Shown one piece after another: positions 26,957 through 35,222 of a DNA stretch of 64,000 nucleotides. Made by a program: the position numbers and the translations under genes. This stretch comes from Enterococcus durans NBRC 100479 = LMG 10746 (GTDB lineage Bacteria > Bacillota > Bacilli > Lactobacillales > Enterococcaceae), in NCBI RefSeq assembly GCF_001544215.1, contig NZ_BCQB01000006.1:35140-99139 (forward strand). Reading direction: 5' to 3'. The notes beneath the pieces are model-generated. The model saw nothing but the letters and a program-made list of their open reading frames with translations. It searched no databases and was not told where the DNA came from. Every line of letters starts with the position of its first letter. Within the stretch, counting starts at the first letter, position 1.

Positions 26957-27274
26957 TTATGCGTCTAAGCGACGGTATAGATCGATAATTTCTTTTGCTA
27001 AATCAGTAAAAGCAATCGAAGTCATCAGGTGATCTTGACTATGAACAGTCAATAATGTTACTTCCACATGATTCCCTTGAGCTTCTTGTGTCAGCATTTC
27101 TGTTTGAGAATGATGCGCTTGTACTAATGATTCTTCTGCATCTTTGATTTTTGCATCGGCTAATTCAAAATCGCCTTTTTTCGCAGCGGCAATCGCTTCC
27201 ATCGCATCGCTTTTTGCATTCCCACCAAACATGATCAAACCCATGATGGCTTCAAGATTTTTTTGATCTTCCAT
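26957..27274 (-). CDS. PTS EIIA component, lactose/cellobiose family
   Basis: This 105-aa helical protein of the lactose-type IIA family has the phospho-acceptor His78 in TVHSQDHLMTS, the signature position of this family. It relays phosphate from HPr to EIIB. The start is the ATG at 27274 behind GGGAGG; five codons of upstream extension are rejected. It lies between EIIB (20-base gap) and EIIC in the sigma-54-type operon. Confidence 0.92.
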   Translation of the reverse strand: MEDQKNLEAIMGLIMFGGNAKSDAMEAIAAAKKGDFELADAKIKDAEESLVQAHHSQTEMLTQEAQGNHVEVTLLTVHSQDHLMTSIAFTDLAKEIIDLYRRLDA

Positions 27275-27294
27275 TGTGATTCCTCCCACTCTTC

Positions 27295-27615
27295 TTATTT
27301 ATTGATTAATGATTCTGCTTGTTCCAGTACTTTTGCACCATTCATCATTCCGTAATCTTGCATGTTGATAACATCCAAAGGAATACCTTTAGGGGCAAGT
27401 TTTTCAGCAAATTGATTTTGCATGAATCGTACTTGTGGGCCTAATAATAAAACGTCTACATTTTTTGATTCTAATTGATTATCTGCATCGGATGCTGATA
27501 CAGCAAAGATATCCGCTTCGACTCCTTTTTCTTCGGCTGCTTTTTGCATTTTTGTTACGAGTAGACTAGTACTCATTCCTGCTGAACATACTAACATAAT
27601 TGTTTTCTTTTCCAT
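27295..27615 (-). CDS. PTS EIIB component, lactose/cellobiose family
   Basis: This 106-aa cytoplasmic protein has the phospho-cysteine loop MLVCSAGMSTSLLVTKM (Cys10), as in CelA-type IIB proteins. It accepts phosphate from EIIA and passes it to the sugar at EIIC. The ATG at 27615 is preceded by GGAAG at eight bases; a GTG three codons upstream is less likely. It is the first gene of the operon, 40 bases after the sigma-54 promoter element. Confidence 0.9.
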   Translation of the reverse strand: MEKKTIMLVCSAGMSTSLLVTKMQKAAEEKGVEADIFAVSASDADNQLESKNVDVLLLGPQVRFMQNQFAEKLAPKGIPLDVINMQDYGMMNGAKVLEQAESLINK

Positions 27616-27655
27616 GTGGAACACTTCCCTTTCTTGTTTCTTACACTTTTATATA

Positions 27656-27673
27656 AAGCAAGTATCGTGCCAA
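27656..27673 (-). promoter_or_regulatory. Sigma-54 (RpoN/SigL) promoter, -24/-12 type
   Basis: The minus strand reads TTGGCACGATACTTGCTT, an exact match to the sigma-54 consensus TGGCACG-N4-TTGCW with GG and GC at the diagnostic spacing. It is followed by the EIIB gene about 40 bases on. Such promoters need an enhancer-binding activator of the LevR/CelR type; none is encoded in the window. Confidence 0.85.
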
Positions 27674-27750
27674 CTTTTAAAGCGCTTCACCATTGATATA
27701 ATAGCGTTTTCAACATTTTAGAGTGTACGTCCACATCTGTTCTTCCTTTA

Positions 27751-27814
27751 CACACTAAAAATAGTGTGCAAAAAAAGAGATTTAGCCTCTTTTTGCGCCA
27801 ATCTCCTCACACTA
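27751..27814. promoter_or_regulatory. Candidate upstream activator sites for the sigma-54 promoter
   Basis: A perfect dyad CACACTA-AAAA-TAGTGTG (27751-27768) and a further half-site CACACTA (27808-27814) lie 80-140 bases upstream of the sigma-54 element, with a hairpin GCAAAAAAAGAG/CTCTTTTTGC between them (27768-27796). The position suits an enhancer-binding protein; the hairpin could also end transcription coming from the right. Confidence 0.55.
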
Positions 27815-27996
27815 TCTATCAATACTTTTCAGCTACATGTGTGTTCTAGTGATGTTTTTCTTTCTATACTCACAAAATCAGTACTCTATGATAGTACTCC
27901 GGCAAAAAAATATCGCTAATTCATATAGCACGTTAAATGAAATAAACTACGCCTCGTCAATTTTTTTAAAATTCCACTTCATAACCACGACAAAAA

Positions 27997-28166
27997 GAGG
28001 TTGGGACAGAAGTGTTCAACTCCGAGAAATAAGAAGAAATTCACGAAAATTGCTTTTCAAATTTTTGTGAATTTCGGATTATTTAAGAAGGATTTACTTC
28101 TGCTCCCACCGTTTATTCGATTTTAAAGCATGAGACAAATGTATTTCTTACTTTTGTCCCACGCTC
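27997..28166 (+). repeat. Family-2 intergenic repeat, complete
   Basis: A complete element runs from GAGGTTGGGACAGAAGTG to TTTTGTCCCACGCTC. It sits 13 bases from the aldo/keto reductase stop and upstream of the PTS operon control region. Confidence 0.8.
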
Positions 28167-28178
28167 AAACTGATTACT

Positions 28179-29174
28179 TTAGTCCTGTTGTAAAATCGTT
28201 TCGATTTTATCCTCTTCTTCTGGTGAAAAATGGAGATTGTCCATCATTCGAACACTTTCTTGTAATTGACTTAGACGACTTGCTCCCACAAGCACGCTCG
28301 TCACTGACTCTTGCCTTAAATTCCAAGCTAATGCCATCTGCGCAAGAGACTGATTTCTTGTCTCAGCTAATTCTTGCAACAAAGTGATTTTATGCAAAGT
28401 AGGCGTTACTTGATCTTCTGAAAGAAATGGGATCTCTTTACGATGCGCACGAGAATCTTCAGGAATCCCATTCAAGTAACGTTTTGTCAGCAGACCTTGA
28501 GCTAATGGGCTAAAAGTGATTGCTCCAAGGCCATTTTCTTCAAGGACAGGGGCTAGATCATCCTCTAGCAATTCTCTTGAAAACATGTTGTAACGCATTT
28601 GGTGGATGATAAAAGGCGCCTCTTTTTTTCGAAGAATCTCTGTCATTTTCTGCGTATCTTCTCCATTATAGTTAGAGATCCCAACATACAGCGCTTTTCC
28701 TTGGCGAACCAGTTGTATCAATGCTTCTGCAGTCTCTTCCAAAGGTGTTTCAGGATCTGGACGATGGTGGTAAAAGATGTCCACGTAATCAATCCCCATT
28801 CGTTGCAAGCTTTGGTCACAACTTGCAATGATGGATTTACGTGAGCCCCACTCACCGTAAGGACCTTCCCACATATGGTACCCTGCTTTATTTGAGATGA
28901 TCATTTCATCACGGTAAGCAGTAAAGTCTTCTTTGAAGATCCGACCAAAGTTCTTTTCTGCAGCTCCAGCCGGTCCACCATAATTATTTGCTAAATCAAA
29001 ATGAGTGATCCCCATATCGAACGCGCCTCTTAAAATCTCGCGTTGATTACTGATTGGATCATGATCTCCAAAATTTTGCCATAGCCCTAAGGACAATAGT
29101 GGCAGCTTCAATCCAGATTTTCCCGTTCTTCGATACGTCATTTTTTCGTAACGATCCTGTTTTGCTACATACAT
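28179..29174 (-). CDS. Aldo/keto reductase (YghZ / Kv-beta-like)
   Basis: This 331-aa cytoplasmic NADPH-dependent reductase starts MYVAKQDRYEKMTYRRTGKS behind AAAGGAG. The AKR residues are visible: Asp and Tyr in HFDLANNYGGPAGAAE, the Lys strand in IISNKAGY and the His in FYHHRPDP. It contains the loop NFGRIFKEDF typical of the YghZ/AKR14 group, which reduces methylglyoxal and other aldehydes. It is monocistronic. A candidate promoter with an operator-like dyad lies about 150 bases upstream. Confidence 0.87.
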   Translation of the reverse strand: MYVAKQDRYEKMTYRRTGKSGLKLPLLSLGLWQNFGDHDPISNQREILRGAFDMGITHFDLANNYGGPAGAAEKNFGRIFKEDFTAYRDEMIISNKAGYHMWEGPYGEWGSRKSIIASCDQSLQRMGIDYVDIFYHHRPDPETPLEETAEALIQLVRQGKALYVGISNYNGEDTQKMTEILRKKEAPFIIHQMRYNMFSRELLEDDLAPVLEENGLGAITFSPLAQGLLTKRYLNGIPEDSRAHRKEIPFLSEDQVTPTLHKITLLQELAETRNQSLAQMALAWNLRQESVTSVLVGASRLSQLQESVRMMDNLHFSPEEEDKIETILQQD

Positions 29175-29583
29175 TGCTATCTCTCCTTTATCTTTTTTAG
29201 CATAGCCACTTTAAAAAAGCGCTATCATTTTATTTATTCATCGGTTTTTGATTTACCAATGGCACCTCTGTCAAACAGCGTTCATCACCCTCCTATATAG
29301 ACTGAGTGATTCTAGTTCAACTGTTACAGTTAATTATACCCTTTGGAACCAAGCATTACTAATTTTTACAGCAACTATCATCTTGTATGCTTGCTATCTG
29401 CTGAAAAACTTTTTCCAACAGCATGAATTTCTAGCAACACTCCATTAGTCACTATATATAGTAGGATTCTTTAAAAAAATTCCAGAATTTAAGTAGGTAG
29501 GTAAAACTTGATCGGTGCTTTTCAAATGAAGAAGCAGATTTATAATAGAAATTAGTGACTTTGATTCCTTCTCCTTCTGTATC
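29175..29583. promoter_or_regulatory. Aldo/keto reductase control region with dyad AACTG-TTA-CAGTT
   Basis: On the minus strand a perfect TATAAT (29334-29339) is followed at once by the dyad AACTGTAACAGTT (29319-29331), placed like a repressor operator. Closer to the gene is a cre-like TGATAGCGCTTTTT (about 29213-29226). A ribosome binding site with ATG at about 29282-29295 opens only a four-codon frame. The part nearer msrA shows nothing recognisable. Confidence 0.45.
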
Positions 29584-30382
29584 TCATTTTTTCCGTTTAA
29601 AGAAAAGATAGAGTTCATGAGAATGCTTCATCTTTTTGTAGCGTTTAGGCTGTTTAAGATAGAAACGTTGATGGTAGTTTTCAGCAGGCCAAAAAGTTGT
29701 CGCATCGCGAATCTCAGTGATGATTGGCTGATTGAATCGTCCTGATTGGCTTAATCGTCTTTTTGATTCTTCTGCTTCGGCCCGTTGTTTTTCATTTTCA
29801 ACAAAAATAATCGAACGATATTGTTTGCCACGATCCTGAAATTGTCCAAACGCATCTGTTGGGTCTGAAATTTGCCAGTAGATGTCCAGTAATTCAGTAT
29901 AGCTGATCTTTCGTGTATCAAACAGGATTTCCACCGCTTCAACATGTCCTGTGTAGCCTCCGCTGACCTGATCATAACTAGGATGTTCAACCTCTCCACC
30001 TGTATAGCCCGATAAAAAAGGAAATGATTCCTTCTCTCGTTTCAAAAGGTTCGACCATACACCAAAAACAACCTCCAGCAAAGATGGCTCTTTCTTGATA
30101 CGTTGGATCGGTGAGCTGGTGTTTAGAAAAATCATAGATCGTTTCTTCGTCTTGTTCTCCCGTAATTTCCGCATAAAAATCCATGACATCAGGGGTTAAG
30201 TTTCTACGAATGGCTAAAGGACGCAAATCAGCCTCTAGTTTTTCTACTTCTTGTTTGACAGAAGCCTTCTCCCCCAGCCGTTCTTTTGTCTGTCGAAGTA
30301 GCGTCCTTTCCCATTCCCGCGTGCTAGGGTTCAAGATCAAATTATAAATAGTTGCAATTACTTCTTCTTCATCCAACATCAT
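29584..30382 (-). pseudogene. msrA: msrA (methionine-S-sulfoxide reductase), frameshifted
   Basis: The first frame (29987-30382) encodes an N-terminal helical extension of about 95 residues and the catalytic motif [16 protein letters not shown]. It then runs out of frame as [13 protein letters not shown]. The second frame (from 29584) continues correctly as [30 protein letters not shown], the conserved MsrA core, to a normal C-terminus. The break is an A6/T6 run at 30014-30019; five instead of six bases restores FLSGYTGG. MsrA repairs oxidised methionine, so loss would raise oxidant sensitivity. A sequencing error in the homopolymer is a real alternative. The start follows GGGGAG; two adjacent ATG codons are possible. 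Confidence 0.82.
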
Positions 30383-30491
30383 TCACTCCCCATTTCTGTT
30401 ATATGCTTTATCACTTTTTTGAAATGATTTTATTGAAATTTAGCATAAAGAACAAGTTTACGCGAATAGTTGGTTTCTATTGGGATTATTG

Positions 30492-30541
30492 AAAAAGACT
30501 TTGGCGATATCCACTCAGGAAATAGCATCAAAGTCTTTTTT
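30492..30541 (-). terminator. Terminator after KDG kinase
   Basis: Stem AAAGACTTTG / CAAAGTCTTT encloses a long loop and is followed by T residues on the minus strand, 18 bases after the KDG kinase stop. Confidence 0.65.
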
Positions 30542-30558
30542 ATAATAGAATGAATGTC

Positions 30559-31581
30559 TTATCTAGATAAACGTGCGCCATTCCCATTTTGGGCAACTTG
30601 ATTGATTTCTGCTTCTGAAACTAAATTCAAATCTCCAGTGATCGTCAACTTCAAGACACTGGCAGCTAAAGCAAATTGGATCATTTTTGCTTCATCAAAT
30701 CCGCTAACAAGTCCATGGATCAAGCCAGCACCAAATGCATCGCCGGCTGCTACACCTTCCATGACATGCATATTATAAGTCGTAGTTTCGTAAAATTTGC
30801 CTTCTGACAACATTAGTGCCGTCCATTGGCTATCTTCTACTGAATAGATATTTCTCAAAATACTTGCAACTTTCTTACAGTTCGGGAATTTTTTTGTCAC
30901 TTGCACCATTGCTTTTTTAAAGTTTTCTTTTTGATCGATGCCTCGGGAATCATCACCATCGAACGCTTTGATACCTAAAGTTGCTTCAAAATCTTCATCA
31001 TGTGCAATACAAACAGTGACAAATTCCATGATTTTAGAAATCGTTGCTTGCGCTTGTTCTGGCTCCCACATCTTACGGCGATAGTTCAAATCAGAAATAA
31101 TCTCAATCCCATGTTCTTTACAATATTGACAAGCTTCTAAGACGATTTGTTCCAACTCTTTAGAAATTGCCGGAGTAATCCCTGAGAAGTAAAAGTAATC
31201 GACATCTTTAAAAATTGCTGACCAGTCAAATTCCGTTGCTTTGACCTGCGCAAATGAACTATAAGCCCGATCATAGACAACATTCGTTGAACGGATACTT
31301 GCACCTTTTTCAAAGAAATAGATCCCTAAGCGGTCACCGCCTCGCAAACATTTTGCTGTATCTACTCCATATTTTCTCAACGTATTTATAGCGCTCTCCC
31401 CTAAAAGATTTTCAGGAAATTTAGATAAGTATTCTACTTTATTGCCTAACAACGCTAAGGAAACGGCTACATTTGCTTCCGCTCCACCGTATGTGGCTTC
31501 AAAATTTTGTGTTTGCAGAATTCGTTCATTGGTTGGCGGTTTCAGCCGTAACATCATTTCCCCAAAAGTTAATATTTTCAT
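30559..31581 (-). CDS. kdgK: 2-dehydro-3-deoxygluconate (KDG) kinase, PfkB family
   Basis: This 340-aa cytoplasmic PfkB/ribokinase-family sugar kinase has N-terminal GGAEANVAVSLALLG and the C-terminal catalytic motif GVAAGDAFGAGLIHGL with the base Asp. It phosphorylates KDG to KDPG, which the next enzyme cleaves. The start follows AAAAGGTGGATG. It is the last gene of the SDR-aldolase-kinase operon, 28 bases after the aldolase, and ends at a terminator. The context fixes the substrate as a 3-deoxy sugar acid rather than fructose or ribose. Confidence 0.88.
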   Translation of the reverse strand: MKILTFGEMMLRLKPPTNERILQTQNFEATYGGAEANVAVSLALLGNKVEYLSKFPENLLGESAINTLRKYGVDTAKCLRGGDRLGIYFFEKGASIRSTNVVYDRAYSSFAQVKATEFDWSAIFKDVDYFYFSGITPAISKELEQIVLEACQYCKEHGIEIISDLNYRRKMWEPEQAQATISKIMEFVTVCIAHDEDFEATLGIKAFDGDDSRGIDQKENFKKAMVQVTKKFPNCKKVASILRNIYSVEDSQWTALMLSEGKFYETTTYNMHVMEGVAAGDAFGAGLIHGLVSGFDEAKMIQFALAASVLKLTITGDLNLVSEAEINQVAQNGNGARLSR

Positions 31582-31609
31582 CTTTCATCCACCTTTTCGC
31601 TTTTATAAG

Positions 31610-32257
31610 TTATACCTTACGAATGCTCTTCAATTTGTCGGCATATTGTGTGGCTACTTCAGTCACTTTTTCGAAATCGCCTGTAGCAGCTGGTGCTAGT
31701 AGGTTGCCGCCAACGCCTACAGCAACGACACCTGCAGCAAACCAATCCTGCATATTTGCCAGACTGACGCCACCAGTTGGCATGATATTCAAGTGAGGGA
31801 GTGGCGCTTTGAATGCTTTGACAATGCTAGGACCAAAAGCACTGCCTGGAAATAATTTGACGATATCTGCACCATAAGTGAGTGCTGTTTTCATCTCTGT
31901 AATGGTCATACACCCTGGTAAGTATGGGATTTGATATAAGTTACAAATTTTAGCTGTTTCTTTGTCAAAACAAGGGCTGACAATGAATTCCGCTCCAGCC
32001 ATGATAGCTAATCGTGCGGTTACTGCATCAAGTACAGTACCTGCACCAATAACGATCGTGGGATCTTTTTTATAATTTGCAGCTAATTCTGCAATCGCAT
32101 GATCAGCATTCGGAACTGTAAACGTCAATTCGATCCCAGTGATTCCACCTTTAACAATCGTATTGCTTGCTTTGATTGCTTCTTCCACAGTTTCCCCACG
32201 GACAACTGCGATCACTCCGGCATTTTCTAATTTATTTAAAATAGCTGTTTTTTTCAT
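31610..32257 (-). CDS. kdgA: 2-keto-3-deoxy-6-phosphogluconate (KDPG) aldolase
   Basis: This 215-aa class I aldolase has the Schiff-base lysine in GADIVKLFPGSAFGP and the glycine-rich phosphate site NIMPTGGVSLANM. It splits KDPG into pyruvate and glyceraldehyde-3-phosphate. A preceding PTIVIGAGTVLDAVTA block is also diagnostic of the family. It lies between the SDR gene (205-base gap) and KDG kinase in the hexuronate/gluconate catabolic operon. Confidence 0.92.
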   Translation of the reverse strand: MKKTAILNKLENAGVIAVVRGETVEEAIKASNTIVKGGITGIELTFTVPNADHAIAELAANYKKDPTIVIGAGTVLDAVTARLAIMAGAEFIVSPCFDKETAKICNLYQIPYLPGCMTITEMKTALTYGADIVKLFPGSAFGPSIVKAFKAPLPHLNIMPTGGVSLANMQDWFAAGVVAVGVGGNLLAPAATGDFEKVTEVATQYADKLKSIRKV

Positions 32258-32462
32258 AATTTTCTCTTCTTTCTATTTATCTGTTTGCCACACCAAAACC
32301 AATCACTTATTTGCATAAAAAATTCGCCAATACCCACGATCGCGCCTTTAGAAAATACTCTTATTCACTTATTCACAAATCATTTTTAGTACTAAGCCTT
32401 AAACTCCCAAAAAGAATACGTTTTTTGAAAGATCAAGGCTCACTATTTTTACTATTTGATAT

Positions 32463-33269
32463 TTATGGTTGTTTACCGATGTATGCCAAAATACCACCGT
32501 CTACATATAAAATATGCCCGTTAATAAAATTGGAAGCATCTGAAGCAAGGAAGACTGCAGGACCTTGTAAGTCATCTGTGTTTCCCCAACGTGCAGCTGG
32601 TGTTTTAGAGATAATAAATTGATCGAATGGATGACGAGAGCCATCAGCTTGGAGTTCTCTTAATGGTGCAGTTTGCGGTGTAGCAATATAACCAGGACCA
32701 ATTCCGTTACATTGGATATTCGCATCCCCATATTCAGAACAGATGTTACGAGTCAGCATCTTCAATCCACCTTTTGCAGCAGCATATGCACTTACTGTTT
32801 CACGTCCTAACTCACTCATCATCGAACAAATATTGATGATTTTTCCGTGCCCATTTTTGATCATTCCTGGGATGACCGCTTTAGAGACAATAAAAGGCGC
32901 ATTTAAATCTACATCGATCACTTGTCGGAAATCTTTAGCACTCATTTCTAACATTGGAATTCGTTTGATGATGCCAGCATTATTCACTAAAATATCAATC
33001 AAAACAACCTCATCTTCTACTTTCTTGATGAAATCAGTAACTGATTCTTCATCCGTCACATCACAAACATATCCATTTGCAATGATCCCATTTTCCTTAT
33101 AAGCGGCAATTCCCTTATCAACTAATTCTTGTTTGATATCATTGAATACAATCGTTGCACCTGCTTTTGCAAAAGCTGAAGCAATCGCGAAACCGATTCC
33201 ATAGGAGGCTCCAGTGACTAATGCTACCTTTCCTTTTAAGCTAAATGAATCTAACGAAAAACTTGACAT
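32463..33269 (-). CDS. SDR oxidoreductase: gluconate 5-dehydrogenase / KduD-like
   Basis: This 268-aa short-chain dehydrogenase has TGASYGIGFAIA (NAD(P) site), NNAG and the catalytic YAAAKGG. It matches the group that includes gluconate 5-dehydrogenase and 2-deoxy-D-gluconate 3-dehydrogenase (KduD), which makes KDG from 2,5-diketo-3-deoxygluconate. With KDG kinase and KDPG aldolase downstream, the KduD-like role in breakdown of unsaturated uronates (host glycosaminoglycans or pectin) is likely. The start follows GAGGAGG. It is the first gene of the operon, with a good promoter about 70 bases upstream. No KduI isomerase is present. Confidence 0.85.
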   Translation of the reverse strand: MSSFSLDSFSLKGKVALVTGASYGIGFAIASAFAKAGATIVFNDIKQELVDKGIAAYKENGIIANGYVCDVTDEESVTDFIKKVEDEVVLIDILVNNAGIIKRIPMLEMSAKDFRQVIDVDLNAPFIVSKAVIPGMIKNGHGKIINICSMMSELGRETVSAYAAAKGGLKMLTRNICSEYGDANIQCNGIGPGYIATPQTAPLRELQADGSRHPFDQFIISKTPAARWGNTDDLQGPAVFLASDASNFINGHILYVDGGILAYIGKQP

Positions 33270-33302
33270 AAAAATTCCTCCTCTTTTTAAATTTCTTATA
33301 CA

Positions 33303-33366
33303 GAAATTATAATTACCTATTAGGAAATCAAATGTTTATTATAGGACTAGGTTTTCCCTTTTGCAA
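33303..33366 (-). promoter_or_regulatory. Promoter of the uronate operon with downstream dyad
   Basis: On the minus strand TTGCAA (33361-33366) and TATAAT (33338-33343) have exactly 17-base spacing. Just downstream lies the dyad CCTAATAGG (about 33317-33325) inside ATTTCCTAATAGGTAATT, a candidate operator for a uronate-responsive repressor. Confidence 0.65.
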
Positions 33367-33530
33367 TCGCTTTTCAATTAAATAATCGAGGTTACGCTTT
33401 TTTTGATTATCCCTCTCCATGAAACCGTTATTCCATTTAAGTTCTTCCTATTCAAAAAAAATATAAAATAACCAAAATCCTTAAACGCTCTTGTTTTTTA
33501 CCTATCAGAATAAAAAATACACAAAAAAAA

Positions 33531-33698
33531 GGTTGGGACAGAAGTATTTAACTCCGAAAAATAAGAAGAAATTCACGAAAATTGCTTTTCGAATTTTTGT
33601 AAATTTCGGCTTATTTAAGAAGGAGTTGCTTCTGCTCCCACCATTTATTCGTTTTTAAAGAATAAGACAAAAGTGTTTCTTACTTTTATCCCACGCTC
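33531..33698 (+). repeat. Family-2 intergenic repeat, complete
   Basis: An element from GGTTGGGACAGAAGT to CTTTTATCCCACGCTC. It is followed at about 33706-33790 by a short tract (TCTCGAATAAACGGCGTCC, CAAAAGTCAGGTTTTTCGG) that recurs beside the copy at 52591, so a compound version of the element exists. Confidence 0.78.
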
Positions 33699-33786
33699 TT
33701 GGAACAATTCTAAAAATCAGTTCTGCTACAGAGTCTCGAATAAACGGCGTCCAAAAGTCAGGTTTTTCGGAAATTTCAAAAAAAAA

Positions 33787-33820
33787 CGAGCAATACAAAA
33801 AGCGTATTGCTCGTTTTTTT
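33787..33820. terminator. Bidirectional intrinsic terminator
   Basis: Perfect 10-bp stem CGAGCAATAC / GTATTGCTCG with a 7-base loop, T7 on the plus side and a long A run on the other. It is about 120 bases after the epimerase pseudogene. Confidence 0.8.
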
Positions 33821-33940
33821 CTCCAATTCCTCAAATCGAAATAACTTTTGTCTCGACCTCATTACAAATTTATTTAGTTTGATTCGTTCACTCTTTTTAG
33901 CGATTAGATGGTTTCATAAAATGACTTCTCCAAAGTTTTT

Positions 33941-35058
33941 TCACATCGCTACTTTTACCTCAGAAAAGGCTGCACTGATGATTTCAACAATCCGTTCACT
34001 GGCATGACCATCACCGTAAAGATTTTCTTTTTGAGACATTTCTTCCTGGATTTCTGGGTGCAGCAAAATATTTTTTGTTTCTTCATAAACAGATGTTTCA
34101 TTGGTTCCAATCAGCTTGAGTACACCAGCTGCGACACCTTCTGGTCTTTCCGTAGTATCTCGCAACGCGAATACAGGCACGCCTAATGATGGAGCTTCTT
34201 CTTGGACACCGCCAGAATCAGTCAAAACTAAGTAACTATGGGCAGCGAAATTATGAAAATCAAGTACATCCAGAGGTTCGATCAACTCGACATTTTCTAA
34301 AGAACCTAAGATTTCTTCAGCTGGTAGGCGTACTTGAGGATTCTTATGCATAGGGAAAATGATCGACACATCAGGAAATTCTCTCACGATCTTAGCCAAT
34401 CCCCTGAAAACATTGCGCATCGGTTCTCCGATATTTTCGCGGCGATGCATCGTCACTAAAATAATTTTTTCATAATCTTTAGGCAAACGCGCATGCTGAT
34501 AATCCCCTGTAATCGTATAATTCATTGCGTCAATTGCCGTATTTCCAGTAACAAAAATCTGACTTTCTGGATGATTTTATTTTAGTAAGTTATCCCGACT
34601 CAAATTAGTTGGTGTAAAGTAAAAATCGGCTAATACATCTGTCAATTGCCGGTTCATTTCTTCGGGAAAAGGCGCGTATTTCTGCCAAGTACGCAACCCA
34701 GCTTCCACAAGACCGATTTTTATTTTTTGATAAAAGGCTGCTGTTGCTGCGGCAAAAGTAGTAGTAGTATCGCCGTGGACTAAAACCAAATCTGGCTTTT
34801 TTTTTTAAAAATCGGGAAAAGTTGTCGTAATATTTTAGTAGTGATATTAGTTAATGTCTGGGTGGTACTCATAATATCCAGATCATAATCAGGGGTTATA
34901 TCAAAAATTTCTAAGACTTGATCCAGCATTTCGCGATGTTGAGCAGTAACTGTGATGAGTGAGTCAAAACGCGGATCATTTTCGAGAGCTTTTACTAATG
35001 GGGCCATTTTGATTGCTTCTGGTCGAGTACCAAAAACAGACATTACTTTTATTTTCAT
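33941..35058 (-). pseudogene. wecB: UDP-N-acetylglucosamine 2-epimerase, two lesions
   Basis: The three readable parts are the N-terminus ([20 protein letters not shown]...), the middle ([20 protein letters not shown]...EEMNRQL) and the C-terminus (ILVTMHRRENIGEPM...VLTDSGGVQEEAPSLGVPV). Together they make a normal ~372-aa UDP-GlcNAc 2-epimerase, which supplies UDP-ManNAc for surface polymers. The first break is a frameshift in an A10 run (plus-strand T at 34797-34806). The second is an in-frame TAA at 34577-34579 (LLK-stop-NHPESQIF). Two independent lesions make a true pseudogene likely. It is the last gene of the cluster with the two glycosyltransferase-type genes, so that polymer may no longer be made, or another mnaA copy covers it. 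Confidence 0.88.
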
Positions 35059-35222
35059 AAAATCACTTACTTTCCTACTTGAATAATTTCAAAAATAAAC
35101 GCTACTGATTATTTTCTAAAAACTTGTACAGTTAAAACTACTAGATCATTACACGATGATAGCAATCGGTCTGATATCAAAGTAAAAACATGGCGTGTAA
35201 CTCTTATCCTAAACTCACCCTG

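Noticed and set aside
27688..27702. AAGCGCTT cre-like palindrome upstream of the sigma-54 promoter
   Set aside because: The spacing to the outer cre bases is wrong (TG one base too close), so it is only a weak match.
29248..29448. 66-codon plus-strand frame with a hydrophobic stretch
   Set aside because: It begins at a TTG with no ribosome binding site and lies in the control region of the aldo/keto reductase.
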